The notes below the pieces were generated by a model. It did not search any database. It was not told where the DNA came from and saw only the letters and a program-made list of their open reading frames with translations. The position numbers and the translations under genes are program-made. Positions 1 through 11,511 of a stretch of DNA of 64,000 nt are shown in pieces; the stretch's first letter is position 1; every line of letters begins with the position of its first letter. Source of the DNA: Nymphaea colorata (Eukaryota > Streptophyta > Magnoliopsida > Nymphaeales > Nymphaeaceae); contig NC_045148.1 in the NCBI RefSeq assembly GCF_008831285.2, forward strand, positions 23,647,004 through 23,711,003, given 5' to 3'.

Positions 1-131
1 TTGTACAAAAAAAATCAATTTTTTTTAGTTGGCCCAGCCCGTCGCTCCTCTTGGCCCTACCCATCGCTCCTCTTGACCCGACCCGCAAATCGTTTGGCCT
101 GCCCCTAAAAAAAATCCTGGCTCCTCCCCTG
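1..131. mobile_element. Terminal fragment of a hAT-like DNA transposon
   Basis: The stretch ends with CCTGGCTCCTCCCCTG (116-131). This is the inverse of the CAGGGGNGGAGCCAGG terminus common in plant non-autonomous hAT elements. Inside it is a GC-rich imperfect tandem pair of about 23 bp (around 40-90, core TCGCTCCTCTTG). The other end lies outside the window, so target-site duplication cannot be tested. Confidence 0.45.
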
Positions 132-330
132 ATAACATGTAAAACATTATTTACAATATCACGACAATAAACCACTGCATCAGATTTCACCCTTGCTAGC
201 AAGTTGCAACTCAATCCAGCTGTTTCTACTCATGTTCAAATATATATATATATTTATATATATATTTAAATAATGTCCCGACTAAGCTCCAGCCCAACCT
301 TGGCCTGAGTTTAGCATCAGTAGTTTGAGT
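130..330. repeat. Direct repeat, left copy (partner 3090-3310)
   Basis: About 200 bp is repeated in the same orientation near 3090-3310, diverged by substitutions and small indels. Shared words include GAGTTTAGCATCAG and CTAGCAAGTT. Each copy is bordered on the left by hAT-like terminal sequence. The left copy also carries a short AT microsatellite (about 241-260). Confidence 0.55.
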
Positions 331-1199
331 TCGAGCCAAGAGAGCTGGGTGAAGCTACCCACATAGTAACTTGTCTCTGCATATACTTATAGTATAGTTG
401 AGGGATGAGTCCAAAATGAAAACTCTGACGTGTTGAAGAAGCTTTTTAAGGGTCTCCACGTGCTTCCCTTTCTACTCATTGAAGATGGAGGTTGGCAAAG
501 AAGGAGAATCCCAAATTTAAGGATGAAAAAATGTTGAAAGTGGGAGAGAAGAACAGATGAAGCAAGAAAGATAAAAAAGACTTCAAAGCTCTTAGTTAGA
601 GGGCTCAAGGAGTTCCCCAAATGTTAGCTCATTCCCAATGATGAAGATGTGGGGGTATTTATAAAAAAAAAAGGAGAGCTAAAATTCAACATTTGAAAGT
701 TTTTTTAATTTCTCAAGATTTCTTATCAATTTTAAAGCTTTTGAAATATTTTATTTTTATTTTGCTTTATAGGTTTTGACATGTGGAGATTTGCCCTTAG
801 CTTTGGAAACATCGTTTGGAGGGGGTTAGCAGGGCTAAAGCCCACCCAAGAGGAGCAAAGCCGCTTTCTTGGGGCTAATTTTTACCAAAAAAAGGAGATT
901 GTCAAGGTAGCAGGCCCTGTTCTGGGTGCACATGACTGCACATTGCGCTTGGTGCTGCCATGCACTTTCAACCGTAGCACTCGATAGCACCATGCACCAT
1001 AGGCCAGAGCACTTAGTAGCGGAAGAAGTGCTTCCAAAACTTGGTGCAAGGAGGCAAATTAAGGGTGGCCTTTGCCCCTCTGCCATCCCCAAGTAGGTCC
1101 CACCCAAAAATAAATAAAAGTTTAACAACAAAAATGTGTAATACTTTTAAGAGGTAATATTCCTTTTATAAAACCGGTCTGGCAACATTTTTTTTATGA
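331..1199. other. Non-coding stretch
   Basis: I see no gene. Short open frames exist on both strands (for example 387-620 and 835-1131 minus), but they overlap each other, lack recognisable domains and sit in AT-rich or low-complexity sequence. Confidence 0.5.
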
Positions 1200-1860
1200 T
1201 TCCAGGTTCGTTTTCGATCCGGATCTAATTCCTTGAATGGGAGGGTCCCAGATCGATGTCAAGGTTCGATCAAGGATTAGATGGGTGCTTACGCTTGAAA
1301 TATGGATTGTACATCCAGATTTGGATTTTACGAAGCTTTGAAAAGTGAGGGCAAGCTTGCAAATGATGTTGGGAATTGATTCTTGAGCTCAATTTCAAAC
1401 ATCTGAGTTTGAATTTTTTTTTCTAGATTTTTTATTTTTCTTATCTAATCTAGATCTATGGGCGATTTTCAGAATCTATTTTCCTATTTTGGGCCTGACT
1501 TTGATTCTCATGTCTATATGAGTTTTTAACCTTGCTTTTGGATTTAGGGATTTTGGATCTGGGACTTGGATTTGGATTTGGGTCTATATCTAAGGTTCTA
1601 TTTTGGATCTAAAACATTGAATTTGGATCTAAGGCTTAGTTTTTGATTTAGGGCTCAGTTTTAGATCCAAATTGGGGTCTAGGGATCCATTTTTTATCTA
1701 AAGTTTGGATTTGGATCCAGATGTGGATCTAAGGCTTGGTTTTTGGATCTTGGCTTGGGATTTGGATTGGGTTTAGATCTACATTTGACAAGAATTATCA
1801 GCCTAGATTGAGGTAGGGCTTGGGTTCGAAGATTAGATTTAAATTCAAAGGAGTTAAAAA
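1200..1860. repeat. Degenerate GGATCT/GGATTTGG-rich repeat tract
   Basis: From about 1500 to 1790 the plus strand repeats variants of TTGGATCTAAGG and GGATTTGGATC every 15-30 bp, with G+T strongly favoured on this strand. The period is irregular, so it is a degenerate cluster rather than a clean satellite. No coding frame runs through it. Confidence 0.5.
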
Positions 1861-2122
1861 ATATAGCCGATAACCAAATTAGAGGGTAATTGGATCATAA
1901 CTGTGATAAATTGAAGTATTTGAGACCCAAAAATGTTGAAAATAATTGTGAAAATGCTAGATATATATGAAATTTGAAGGAGTTATTACAAGGTTCAGCC
2001 AATTTATTTACGATCCTATGGAATGTCAATGGGGAGCTGTCAAGACAATATTAAGATTCTTAAAAGCTACCATTCATTATGGTCTAATATTCAAAGTTCA
2101 AAGAATAGTCACAAATAATGTC

Positions 2123-2515
2123 TCAGAGTTTTGAATGGTGAGGTTTTTCAGGGGTATAATACGGCGAACCTGAAAAAAAAAAGAAAAAATGTGGTAAATT
2201 TTAAAAAAATTTAAAAAACTAAAAATGGGAGAAAATAAAATATATGTGAAACTAATAACACAAACATCACAAGATCAATAGATTTGCAACAAATAAAAAT
2301 TGAAAAAAAAAAAACTATTTGGCATTAAAAAACTGAAAAAATGAAAAAAAGTAAAAAGAAAAGTGAAAAAACGAAAAAAACGCGTTAAAAATGTGTTTTT
2401 TTGTTTTCAACACGTTTTTTCAAAAAACGTACTTTTTAAAGTTTTCAATGACCATTTAATTTATCGTGTTTTTCCATTTTTTTAAAAAAAAAATTCTATG
2501 ACTGTGGTTCAAACC
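2123..2515 (+). repeat. A-rich dispersed repeat (family member 1)
   Basis: It begins with CAGAGTTTTGAATGGTGAGG and continues as runs of A with few other bases, then T-rich sequence ending near TTCTATGACTGTGG. The same head and A-rich body recur at 44171-44556 and 61484-61745, and inverted at 11512-11770 and 62530-62650. The insertion in R2 at 44 kb shows the family can move. Confidence 0.55.
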
Positions 2516-2554
2516 ATCCAAGAACAAAGAAGTTCATATATATATATATAGAAA

Positions 2555-2900
2555 TGCCCAAATAATCGATTGTTGGTCGACATGTATGCAGCCTTCATGG
2601 GATTGAATCTTGTTGCAGGAAGTTCAAAGAAACAGCAATTTGTTTCTCAGTCTAGCATAGAGGCCGATCGAATGTCATGCAGTGGCCAACATAGGAGAAG
2701 ATGCAACATGGTAGACATACGGTGTGACAATGTGAGTGCAACCTATTTAGCAACCATTCCAACTTTTTCATAAAAGAAGCCAGCGCATTGAAGTGGATGT
2801 CCATTTTGTTAGACGAACATCATCCAAAGAACAGATTGCAGATGGGATTACAAAAACCATTAAGCTCTCATGACTATCATGTTAATCAAAGCAAGCTTAA
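2555..2900 (+). mobile_element. Ty1/copia polyprotein remnant (RNase H end)
   Basis: Three frames together give the conserved C-terminal part of copia polyproteins: SSKKQQFVSQSSIEAD, then CDNVSATYLA, then IEVDVHFVR and finally ADGITK / KPLSSHDYHVNQSKLNI. These match the RNase H motifs (SSTEAEY, CDN.SA, KHIEVD, ADxxTKxLS) of established copia elements. The frame is broken at least twice. No LTR or integrase is visible nearby, so this is a short old remnant. Confidence 0.8.
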
Positions 2901-2918
2901 CATAGGAGCATCCTTATG

Positions 2919-3089
2919 CAGGGGCGGAGTCAAGGTAGGGCCCGCATGGGCCCTTGCCCCAACTCAAAAGAAGAATAACAAATTTACATGTAAATTTAAA
3001 AAAATTTCACTTGTTCTATATAAAATTTTTGAAAAACAATATTTCGGCGCTAGTCAAAATTTAGAAACTTTAATTCTCGGCCCTAGTCA
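2919..3089 (+). mobile_element. hAT-like non-autonomous element, left end
   Basis: It starts with CAGGGGCGGAGTCAAGG, a typical plant hAT terminus, followed by the internal GGGCCC-rich segment these elements often carry. The right terminus (expected CCCCTG) is not seen, so it is truncated, or its end was lost where the direct repeat begins at about 3090. Confidence 0.55.
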
Positions 3090-3310
3090 ACTCATCTAAT
3101 AAACGAGCTGTGTTTGTATTATTTAGAATATCATATTGACAATAAACAGCTACATCGGATTTACCCCTTCCTAGCAAGTTCCAAGTCTCAAATTCTAATC
3201 TGGCTGTTTGTACTCATGTTAAAATTGATTTTTTTTTTTTAGGCTAAGCTCCATCCCAATCTTGGCTTGAGTTTAGCATCAGCAATTTGAATTTTGAACC
3301 AAGTTTGAGC
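3090..3310. repeat. Direct repeat, right copy (partner 130-330)
   Basis: This is the diverged same-orientation partner of the left copy. It continues into CTTGGCTTGAG/GCTCGAGCTGG-type sequence up to about 3420, which resembles the internal sequence of the hAT-like elements found at 23.1 kb. Confidence 0.5.
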
Positions 3311-3421
3311 TAGTTCACTCATACTTGTCTTGAGCGCTTGAGCCAAGTTTGATCTTGGCTTTTGAGACGAACAAATTCGAGCTGGCTCAGCCTGGCTCGA
3401 ACCTGCCATTCCTACCCACAA

Positions 3422-4968
3422 TGTGGCTCCGTTTCTTATTTACATTTAGTGGTCTTGGCAGTGCCTTTTGTTTTGAATGGAAAAAAGTTGTTAAAAATTG
3501 AATAAATTTGAAAAAGAAAGACATTTGAGTGTGACATACGTTCATTTTGGTGTATGCTTACACCCTCATATGATGGATACAAAGTATCTCAAAGGTGCAT
3601 TTTGGGACCATTCATTCATGAAAGCTATAATAGACTACAGAATGTGATCAGATTTGAGCTTTCACTGCATACCTTAAAAATTGTGATCAGATTTTAAATT
3701 TACATACTTTGACGAAGGTTGATCGGTTTATTACTAAGCCAAATAAGAAGTGAAACAGGATTTATCAAAAAGAACTAGCATTTCTACTGTTAACAGCCTC
3801 TGCCAGGAGTTCATTTTGTTTTTCAAATATTTATAATCTGCTGTTTTTCAATCCCAGTTTGAGTTGGAATTTTGTTTCTAAATTTTTAATTCTAACATCA
3901 AAATTCAAGGTTATCGAACTTCCCCTAAAGTTCTTGAACTATATACAGGTCATACAGATTCAGGTTCCCTCAAGTTGGAAAGTAGTTCAAATATGGCTGA
4001 TCACCCATGTTATATACTTGTTTTGATTTGAAGGGGAGGGTTAAGAAAGAAGATCTGGACTCCTTCCAGCTGCCAATTTATTCACTAACCATTGAAGATA
4101 TAAGGAGATCATCGGCAAGAATATGTCATTCTCCATCCTCATAGGCCCTTGTCAGCTGGACACAAAAAACTTGTTTAATTCTAGATGGCCGAATCTGATT
4201 CCATGAAGATTTCTTAATCGACCTCTAAAGCTTCTTTTTTTTCAACTTGTGAATGCCTAGATTTTCAACGAAAAACTTAGGTCTTTTAGTAGAACATTTT
4301 TTATATTTTCAAGCTAGCGGAGTGAGAAATTTTGGCTGGAGTGTGCACCAATTCAATATTTCCTTGAATCCCAGAGATAGAACTACACTCTAATTATTCT
4401 CTAAAGATGTTTGATCACCTGTAATTCTGGACGTTTTTTTTTACTTAAATGTTGTTGAATATTCTTAACCCACATTAAATATTTCAACATTTAAAAGATT
4501 TTACCAATAGGTAAAATCAAATCCTCAGTTTATGGTAAACCCTCTTAGTTTTGAGGTTGGATGGGAAGAGAGTCTGACTTAAAATTTACGGATTTGAGAT
4601 TCCTAATTATCTCAAATCACTTCATTGGTAGTAAAAAATATTCTTCTTGTTAACATCAGCCAGTTAACAGAGAACAGACAAGGTGACGACCTCTTCTTTT
4701 TCTCACCTTTGATGGGGGAAAGCATGCAGCTGAATATGTTATGGAGTCCCAACCTTTTTATTAAGACCGTGAGTTTTTGAAAGTGTTTATCTTTGTAAGA
4801 AATGATGAACAGGGATTTTCAAGGTGTTATGCGTTTAGAGACAAGCACATTATTAAGTTGTCTGATTTTAAAAGGTTTTTCATGTACACAAAACCAAAAT
4901 CTAATTGATGGAGTTATATACTTTCGTTTAATTCTGTCAAATATAATTTAACCAATCAAGTAAGTCAA
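3422..4968. other. Non-coding stretch
   Basis: AT-rich sequence without a recognisable gene. A segment around 3690-3840 (GAAACAGGATTTATCAAAAA followed by AACTAGCATTT) is repeated inside R1 at 6520-6660 and in R2 at 43995-44130, so part of this stretch is an older relative of R1. Confidence 0.5.
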
Positions 4969-5206
4969 CCGGCCGATCCTGGTAAAACCAGGCCCAATGG
5001 ATTATAAACTAAATTTTTTAAATGTAAAATATAATTTGTAGTAATAAATTATATATTATTAAAATAAAAAATAAAAAAATATTTTCTAATCCTTAACAGG
5101 CCGGGGCTGGACTGACCCAGGCCGGTTTTCTTCGGCCCGAACCCGGGCCCGTACCGGGCTGGGTCCCGGAACCCCACCGGGGGACCAGCCCTCGCCATGG
5201 TCCTGA
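4969..5206. mobile_element. Small element with GC-rich ends and an AT-rich core
   Basis: The ends CCGGCCGATCCTGGTAAAA and (inverse) CATATCAGGACCATGG are loosely inverted. They enclose a core made almost only of A and T plus a GC-rich block (5100-5200, CCCGAACCCGGGCCCG). The same architecture, GC-rich ends round an A/T core with GAACCCGGGCCCG, is seen in the element at 10078-10222. Superfamily unresolved. Confidence 0.4.
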
Positions 5207-6884
5207 TATGCAGTGCTAAGTTGTGTTTTTTCTCACTTCCATGTTTCCGATGATGTTGTTTCGACTGCAGGTCCTGCTAAATGATGGAAATTAGTCAGCC
5301 AAAAATCTTTGTATATAGAATTAGATACTCATACAGGGTTTTCTGGTGAGTGGGAGGCTAAATCCGAATGCCCAAGTGAAAATAGAAGCCTCTCCATTCC
5401 TCTAAGGCCTAAATACTGTTTTTTTTTTTTTTTTGCTTCAGGATAATGCTCTCAAGAAATGGATCTGCTGGAGGGTAGGCCTCCCACCTGTTATTAAATG
5501 AAACCTGGTAACGCTGTCACTATATTTCACCTTGCATGTTGATACATCTCTTTTGCAGTACAAAGGAATGATCCTAGGAGTGGAGTTCATCATAGTCTTC
5601 ATAAGGATGTGATCAAGTTTTGTTGTAAATCGATTCCCTTTAAGGCTGACTGGGAATGCGATCGACCCCCTGTGGCTCTGTTTCGGGGTCGGGTTGGATT
5701 ATGATTTCATTCCTCATTATTTTGTATACTGTCTTCTGGTTCTTCCTACACCATTCGTACTGTTTCCATTGTCGAAATGGAAAGACTCAACCTGTACCCA
5801 GGCTTCATGTGTTGTGGGGGTCTCTCCTACAGAATATGTTTGGATTATTCTTTTCCTCCTCTCATGAACTTGTGTTCTTGATCGTTGCCCTTATCTCTCA
5901 AACTTGGAAACAACTAGGCCCATTTATAGGAGACAAAAATTAAGAACTTTTGCATTGGAACATTTCAATCAGTCTTTGAGATTTGAAAATTTTGGTCAAT
6001 AAATTGGTTGTGACAATATTTTTCAAAAAAAAAAAGAAAAGAAATTCTGCAAATTTCTGCAAATCCATGGAGAAGTCGAAAATTTGATCTTTTTCCTACA
6101 TGCTTAAGTTTTCCAAACGTCACATTATTAGCAATAGTTAACAATTTTGGTTTTTTGAAAGTTTAGTAAGTAAAAAGTTTAATAATTATATTTTTCTGTT
6201 CTAACTATGACTGAATTTCCAAATTGATGGGATTCCTTGAAACTTTTGGTGAGCTATCAATTCATAGTTTTAGATTTAGTGTCTTAGCTCCCTTATCACT
6301 TTTGAAAGTCCCTATCTAACTTGCAGCAGTGATCTTTTTTCCATAGTCAAATAAAATATGATCAGATTGGAGCTTTCAATCGTCAAATTTCATGGTCATG
6401 CACATTTCGCATCGTCCAGACTTTGCATATGACATCTAACAATAAGAGATGGCACAAATAAATATGACATTCTTAATGACTTCTGCCAAATTTTCGTTCC
6501 TTTCTTCGACTGTATAAATTTACATGCTTTGACCAAGGTTGATCAGTTGATTACTAAGCCAAAAAAGAAGTGAAACAGGATTTATCAAAAAGAACTAGCA
6601 TTTATACTGTTAACAACCTCTGCCAGGAGTTCGTCGAAAATTTATAATCTGCTATTTTTTAAATACAAAATATGCCTTATATATAGACACACAGACACAC
6701 GCAAAAACACACGTACATACACACATACATATATGATAGAGTTTTCAATTTTGGTTATCTACCCAAGTTTCTTATTAGCTATCTCTATTGTATGACACTT
6801 GCAGGCTCGTAGGGAATAATTTGAGGGGTTTTGTATTTTTTGTTATTTATTGTCTTTCTGGAGTCCTGGTATTGGAGTTGGGAG

Positions 6885-7290
6885 TAGGGATGTGAATATG
6901 TCAGATTCAAATAGGATACATCTTGAATTATATCTGTTTTTTTGGATATTCACATATCCATATTCAAATTCTGATTTGAATATAAACAATGGATCTAAAA
7001 TCCAATATCACAATCTGAATTCGAATTTTGAAACAATTCTGGCTGATCTTCAAAATGTAAGAGCACTTGAATATAAGATGTTTACATAAACTTAAATCCA
7101 ATCCATATCTGAATCTGAATCCGAATCCAGTTGGATATATATGTACATCCAAATCCGAATAAAGATCCAGTCAGATGTCGTTTCTTAAACCCCAATCCGG
7201 TCCAATTTCTTAATTGGATGTTAAATTTTTTTCATATCCGATATTTTTTGAACTGGTTTGGTTGGATATCCAATTAAAATCAGATATAAA
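6885..7290. mobile_element. hAT-like MITE rich in GAATCTGAATCC motifs
   Basis: It starts TAGGGATGTGAAT. The intact relative in R2 (44754-45170) ends ATTGACAGCCCTA, giving inverted ends of the TAGGG.TGTCAAT type. The body is built from variants of GAATCTGAATCC. In this copy the right terminus has been lost before TTTGGAAGGG. Confidence 0.55.
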
Positions 7291-7423
7291 TTTGGAAGGG
7301 ATTGGCTCTATAAGACCTTTCACCTATGATTGACCATATCCATTCAATGACAAATTCTAAAGTTCTCTTTGTTGGACTTTCACAGGTTATTTTTTCATTT
7401 TAATTCTACATGCTTCCTAACTT

Positions 7424-7618
7424 GATTTGGTTTAGCACTCAAAATAAACTTATTTGATCATTTTCTTGGAACTACGATGGCTTGAGCAGCCTTTACTCGG
7501 CCAAAGATATCAGAGATGGTGATAGCAGCCACTACAAGAAAGCCCCTTATCTCTCATGGGGCTTTTTTTCACCACCAACAGAGCTGGGTGAACACATCAT
7601 AACTTGCCTTTGCATATG
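7424..7618. other. R1-specific insert carrying a lone CACTA-type end
   Basis: R2 lacks about 190 bp found here. The insert holds CACTACAAGAAA (7530-7541), identical to the start of many CACTA (En/Spm) transposon inverted repeats, followed at once by a small hairpin, AGCCCC...GGGGCT. No opposite CACTA end is visible, so the match may be chance. Confidence 0.35.
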
Positions 7619-8275
7619 GCAACAATTACAGTATGTAAGTGTTCGATATATCTGTCCTGAATATTAGGCAGATTTATGTAATATTATGTTAGAACATTCC
7701 ATGTATCTATCCTAAATATTATGGCAGATACATATAACAATAATGTCCTGTTGTGATTACCAAACGACCCCTACTTCCTGCTTTGTTCTTAGAGCTTCTA
7801 GCATGCATCTTTGATCATGGATTCTTTCGTCTCGATAGTATGTTTAAGATGCTTATGTCAAGACATTTAAATGATATTTTGATTTTTTTTGGAGCTAGAT
7901 GTTGGTGGTTGTTGGCTTTCATCGGCTACTTACCTTCCACAGGTATATATGATTGTGATATTTTTGCACTCTTGTGTGAAATAATTGCTTATTTGTGTGC
8001 TTTAACTAATGGATGCTGGATTTTTGTCGTTCCAGTAACATAGGGATCCAAATACTTGAATCTGTATGTGATGGTCAGCTCAACTCCGTAAATGCATCCA
8101 CATGACAAAGCTAGGAAGACAAAAAATGTCGTTCCAAATTAAAATATGCAACTGCCTTTCTTTTTAAAAAAAGTTTTGGAAACATTAAACTCTCTAAATT
8201 AGTGTTCACCTTAATTTAACGTGAGCTAGGCTTCAAGCTGCCTGATCTCCTTTTACAAAATTGTAGGAAAAAAGT

Positions 8276-9228
8276 TACGCATTGAGCATCCCAAGATGGA
8301 TTTTATATGTTCGTACATATGTTGGCCAAATCTGGATGCTTGGAGAATGATTTTTCTCTAGTTGGACGATGAATTGGCTCCTAGCATCTATCACGTATGT
8401 GCCCAATCTTCTTGCAGTGATTGCATTTGAACTTGCTTCAGGTTCTCTGGCTATTACAACTGTCATTGGATAGTTTGGAATCCCCTTTTCTGTTGCTGAT
8501 GTAAACGTAGCACACCATCATCTCAAGAGTTTCTTCACCACCATTACTTTTGTGCGTGCTACCTCTCTTTTTATGGCCTCGCACACATTGTTAAATGTTG
8601 GAAGAGGAGACACCATCAAAATTTGACTTCGGACAGCTTCATAATCATTGGCTAGACCAACAAGAACTTTGAAGATCTTATCTTCTTCAAATTTTCATTT
8701 GTAAACATCAGGCTCAGAGGTAGCTAGTCTGTATTGCAAAAGTTCATCATAGAGACTTTGTATCTGACCAAAATAAATTTGAATTGGCTCATCTCTCAAA
8801 ATAAGTTTATTGACTTCCATTTGAATTTCATATACACGAGCCATATTGTTTTGCTTCCCATATGGCTCTTTTAAGGTGTCACAGAGTTCCTTTGTTGTTT
8901 CTTGGTAAAGAAATAGATTTGCAATAGGCTGCTCCATGGGGTTGATGAGCCATGACATAACCATGTTGTTTTCTGACTCCCACTTACTTAGGATTGTCTT
9001 TGTTAGGATGTTTTATGAAGCCGTTGATGCATCCAAATTTTGATCGCTCACTGAGGAACAAACAAGGAGCCTTTGCATAGCTTAGATAATTTACCCCATT
9101 GAGAGGCGTAGAGGTAATCTTCAATGTGTTGTTCCTGTATTGCTTTTGACACTGCTGGAGCTGCCTTGATTAGATTCTGCTATAAAGACTATAGAAAGCA
9201 ATGTCTCACAATGCCTGCTTTGATACGA
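8276..9228 (-). mobile_element. Ty1/copia gag remnant with zinc knuckle
   Basis: On the minus strand, downstream of the LTR at 9229-9562, lies a primer-binding site (9217-9228, TCGTATCAAAGC, two changes from the usual TGGTATCAGAGC) and then a broken gag. The frame 8964-8695 shows the UBN2-type gag domain (SWLINPMEQPIANLFLYQET, YGKQNNMARVYEIQMEV). The next frame gives FKVLVGLANDYEAVRSQIL and PLPTFNNVCEAIKREVARTK. A zinc knuckle CNHCKKIGHIRDRC (CX2CX4HX4C) lies at 8384-8425. Frames are interrupted by stops and shifts, and integrase and reverse transcriptase are absent, so the element is truncated and dead. Confidence 0.85.
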
Positions 9229-9562
9229 TGTTAGAAACTTTGTAACCAGCAAAGCATGCTGGATGAAGGGGAGAAATCAAGAGAACGAAAACAGGAATCA
9301 CGTGGTTCGGCAACTTGTGCCTACATCTATGGGAAGGGAGAGATTCAGATTCTCACTGAATCGCATCTTGTTTGGTACAGCTCCAATAAATAGAATATAA
9401 AGAGAACATAAAAAGGAAGGTGAGAAACAAGATCTGTGCAGTAACAAAATGGGGAACAAATATTTCAATAAAAGAAAAGATATTCCAAAAAAATTGTGAC
9501 AATTTGATCTGAAATGTACTCCCGTTTTGGCGCACTAGACTTCCTTCCGAAAATCTCCAACA
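9229..9562 (-). mobile_element. Copia 5' LTR
   Basis: Read on the minus strand it runs from TGTTGGAGATTTTCGG to TTTCTAACA, that is TG...CA, and joins the primer-binding site. It contains a TATA-like CTTTATATTC and the segment CCGAACCACGTGATTCC, common in LTRs of this copia group. The 3' LTR was not found, so the left boundary of the element and a target duplication cannot be checked. The outer end at 9562 is less certain than the inner one. Confidence 0.7.
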
Positions 9563-9569
9563 AAACGAG

Positions 9570-9800
9570 CTTAAGCTCGACTCCTCGTGTACCCCCAAGG
9601 ACTAGTCCCCACATATTGTAATACAAACAACGTATGCCAGATGTTCCCGATCTTATTTTTGAAGCAATCAAATATTCAAGACTGCCCTAGATGATGGTCC
9701 GATCCGTTTGCAGTAAAAACCAGTTTTTGAATCAAATAGACAATGCTGCCAATTTGGTGAATAACCTAAATGATTTAGCTGCAAATCAGAAAAAAAAAAT
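9570..9800. repeat. Direct repeat D1 (partner D2)
   Basis: About 230 bp is repeated at 10255-10500 in the same orientation (shared: TTGTAATACAAACAAC, GAGCAATCAAACATTCAAGAC-like, TGCTGCCAATTTGGTG). A weaker third copy lies at about 10850-10930. They sit upstream of RLK pseudogene 1. Confidence 0.65.
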
Positions 9801-9825
9801 CAATCTTTGGGCAAAATGAGTGGAA

Positions 9826-9827
<2 letters not shown>

Positions 9828-9872
<45 letters not shown>
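9828..9872. repeat. (AT)n microsatellite
   Basis: About 22 uninterrupted AT units. The equivalent tract at 28350-28394 is interrupted by one TT. Confidence 0.95.
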
Positions 9873-9874
<2 letters not shown>

Positions 9875-9884
9875 AATTATATCT

Positions 9885-10254
9885 AGCTTATATTTTTTTT
9901 ATGTAATTTTTAAACTTGCAATGAAGGACAGAAATTAGATCAAATGGAGAGTCGGTAAATAAGCTTAAACGAGTAAATCTTGAGCAGCAACTTGGTCTAC
10001 CAAGTTTGAGCTTGAGCTGATCCTGTAATAGCTTGACCTGAGGTTGAGCCAACAATATATGAGCGGACTTGTAAGCCAGGGCATCGGCCCGCCGCAATTG
10101 CATTAAGAAAAAAAATTAATATAATATAATACACAAAAATAATTAATGGTAATAAAATATTAGAACCCGGGCCCGAGTCTGGCCGGGTACCGGGTACCCG
10201 ACGGTGACCCGGCCTGATGCCTAGGTTTACTGACTTGAGCTGGCCCTGACCAAG
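9885..10254. mobile_element. Diverged hAT-family copy with a nested small element
   Basis: 9900-10060 resembles the interior of the hAT element at 23074-23419 (GGTAAATAAGCTTAAACGAG against GGTAAATGAGCTTAAAGAG, then GAGCTTGAGCTGA). It is interrupted by the element at 10078-10222 and resumes as TTGAGCTGGCCCTGACC. Confidence 0.45.
10078..10222. mobile_element. Small inverted-repeat element (about 145 bp)
   Basis: The ends AGGGCATCGGCCCG and (inverse of the right end) AGGCATCAGGCCGGG form terminal inverted repeats. The core is nearly pure A/T, followed by GAACCCGGGCCCGAGTCTGG. No clear target duplication is visible. The copy at 28600 has one G fewer in its first repeat, which improves the match between ends. 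Confidence 0.5.
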
Positions 10255-10500
10255 CTGAAACCTTGAGCTCGACTCCACGTGTGCAGCCCGAAAACTAGTC
10301 CCCCTAATATTGTAATACAAACAACATACGCCCAGATATTCAGTACCTTATTTTTGGAGCAATCAAACATTCAAGACTCCCTCATGGTCTGATCGCTATG
10401 TTGTAAGAACCGGTATCTGAATCGACAATGTATGCTGCCAATTTGGTGGACCAGCCAATTCAATAATGTAAATGATTTAGATGCAAATCAGGAAAAAAAG
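10255..10500. repeat. Direct repeat D2 (partner D1)
   Basis: Second copy of the repeat at 9570-9800, diverged by substitutions and short indels. Confidence 0.65.
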
Positions 10501-11511
10501 AAAAATTAATACAAAAAGAATGTAAAATGTTGTGAAGAGTAGAAACCCGACAAAAAGAGAACATGATATTGGAAATATGTTGTGAAGGTAAGGGTTGCTC
10601 TGAAAAAGACATGGTAATCTTCCGTGCCAAGCAGGGTGCTTGATGGAGAAATCAGAACGATATCACTTTCGTTTCGAGAGAAGTAGACTTGAGTCTCCCA
10701 ACAATTTAAATTAAACAAAAAAAAAGGTGAGTTTTTCTGGAAGAGAATCTATAAAAGGACCTTGCTAATTGTCCTGGTGATAACATGACTTGGCACCTTA
10801 ATTAAACACTAGTAGTATGTAGAATCGATGTATATCAGCCATTTTCTATCCTGGTTTGAACCAATAGACGTTCAAGGCAGCTACCCATCATAGTCTGATT
10901 GAGACGTTGTAAAAATCAGCTACGAGTGGAATGATTCTTTTGTAATAGAAGGGAGGGCAGGCCTATCTACGAGTGGATGATTCATTGTCGTGGGATAAAT
11001 TGTATTGGTAATGGCTCTTTAACCTGTTTTTTCATCCACTCATTTCAGAGGTCTGTAGTTTTCTTGTGTTTTGATTCAGAATTAAATATTCTAGCCATGG
11101 AAATAGGCTGTCATTCAATCCTTAATAAAAGGATATGTTCTGTACCAATGAAATATGGATTCCGACTTATTTTTGTTACTAAGTTGGGTTTGCAATAATT
11201 TGTAAAACACATGGGTTTGGTAGAAAGAGATAAGTGGAGGTAAATCAGTGTCTTCGATGTATCAGCCAATCTGGTGATTTTAACGACTTAATTAGTTTTG
11301 AATTGGTTCAAAATATTAAAAATCAGATTCTTCTGATAAATAAATAAATGATGTATAAAAGCTAATAAAAAGCAATAATTTTTATATTGTACTAAACAAG
11401 CAACATAGTTGCACATCATGTTTTTACATTATTGATGAGAGCCACCACTTATAGGGCAAAAACATGTAAAACCCCCAAAAATAAGTCAGCCGAATAATTC
11501 AGCAAAGATAA
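10501..11511. other. Non-coding upstream region of RLK pseudogene 1
   Basis: No gene recognised. It contains the weak third D repeat (10850-10930). Short frames at 10506-10718 (minus) and 10977-11198 have no recognisable domain. Confidence 0.5.

Larger units (their letters stand above)
5203..8088 (+). repeat. Segmental repeat R1 (partner R2 at 42495-45743)
   Basis: About 2.9 kb aligns in the same orientation with 42495-45743 over its full length, at what looks by eye like 85-90 percent identity. R2 carries an extra A-rich element and an internal duplication. R1 carries an extra insert at 7424-7618. From 5772 on, R1 is repeated almost identically at 24308. No convincing gene lies in R1: open frames at 5656-5943 and 7753-8043 are not conserved as protein in R2. 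Confidence 0.85.

Noticed and set aside
5656-5943. 95-codon frame in R1 with hydrophobic stretches, repeated at 24.3 kb and with a relative at 43.2 kb
   Set aside because: The relative in R2 is not conserved as protein (frames shift and residues change freely), and neighbouring splice-like sites do not give a consistent gene.
7753-8043. 96-codon hydrophobic frame near the right end of R1
   Set aside because: The second copy, with one extra T near 26425, breaks it, and R2 does not preserve it. AT-rich DNA readily yields such frames.
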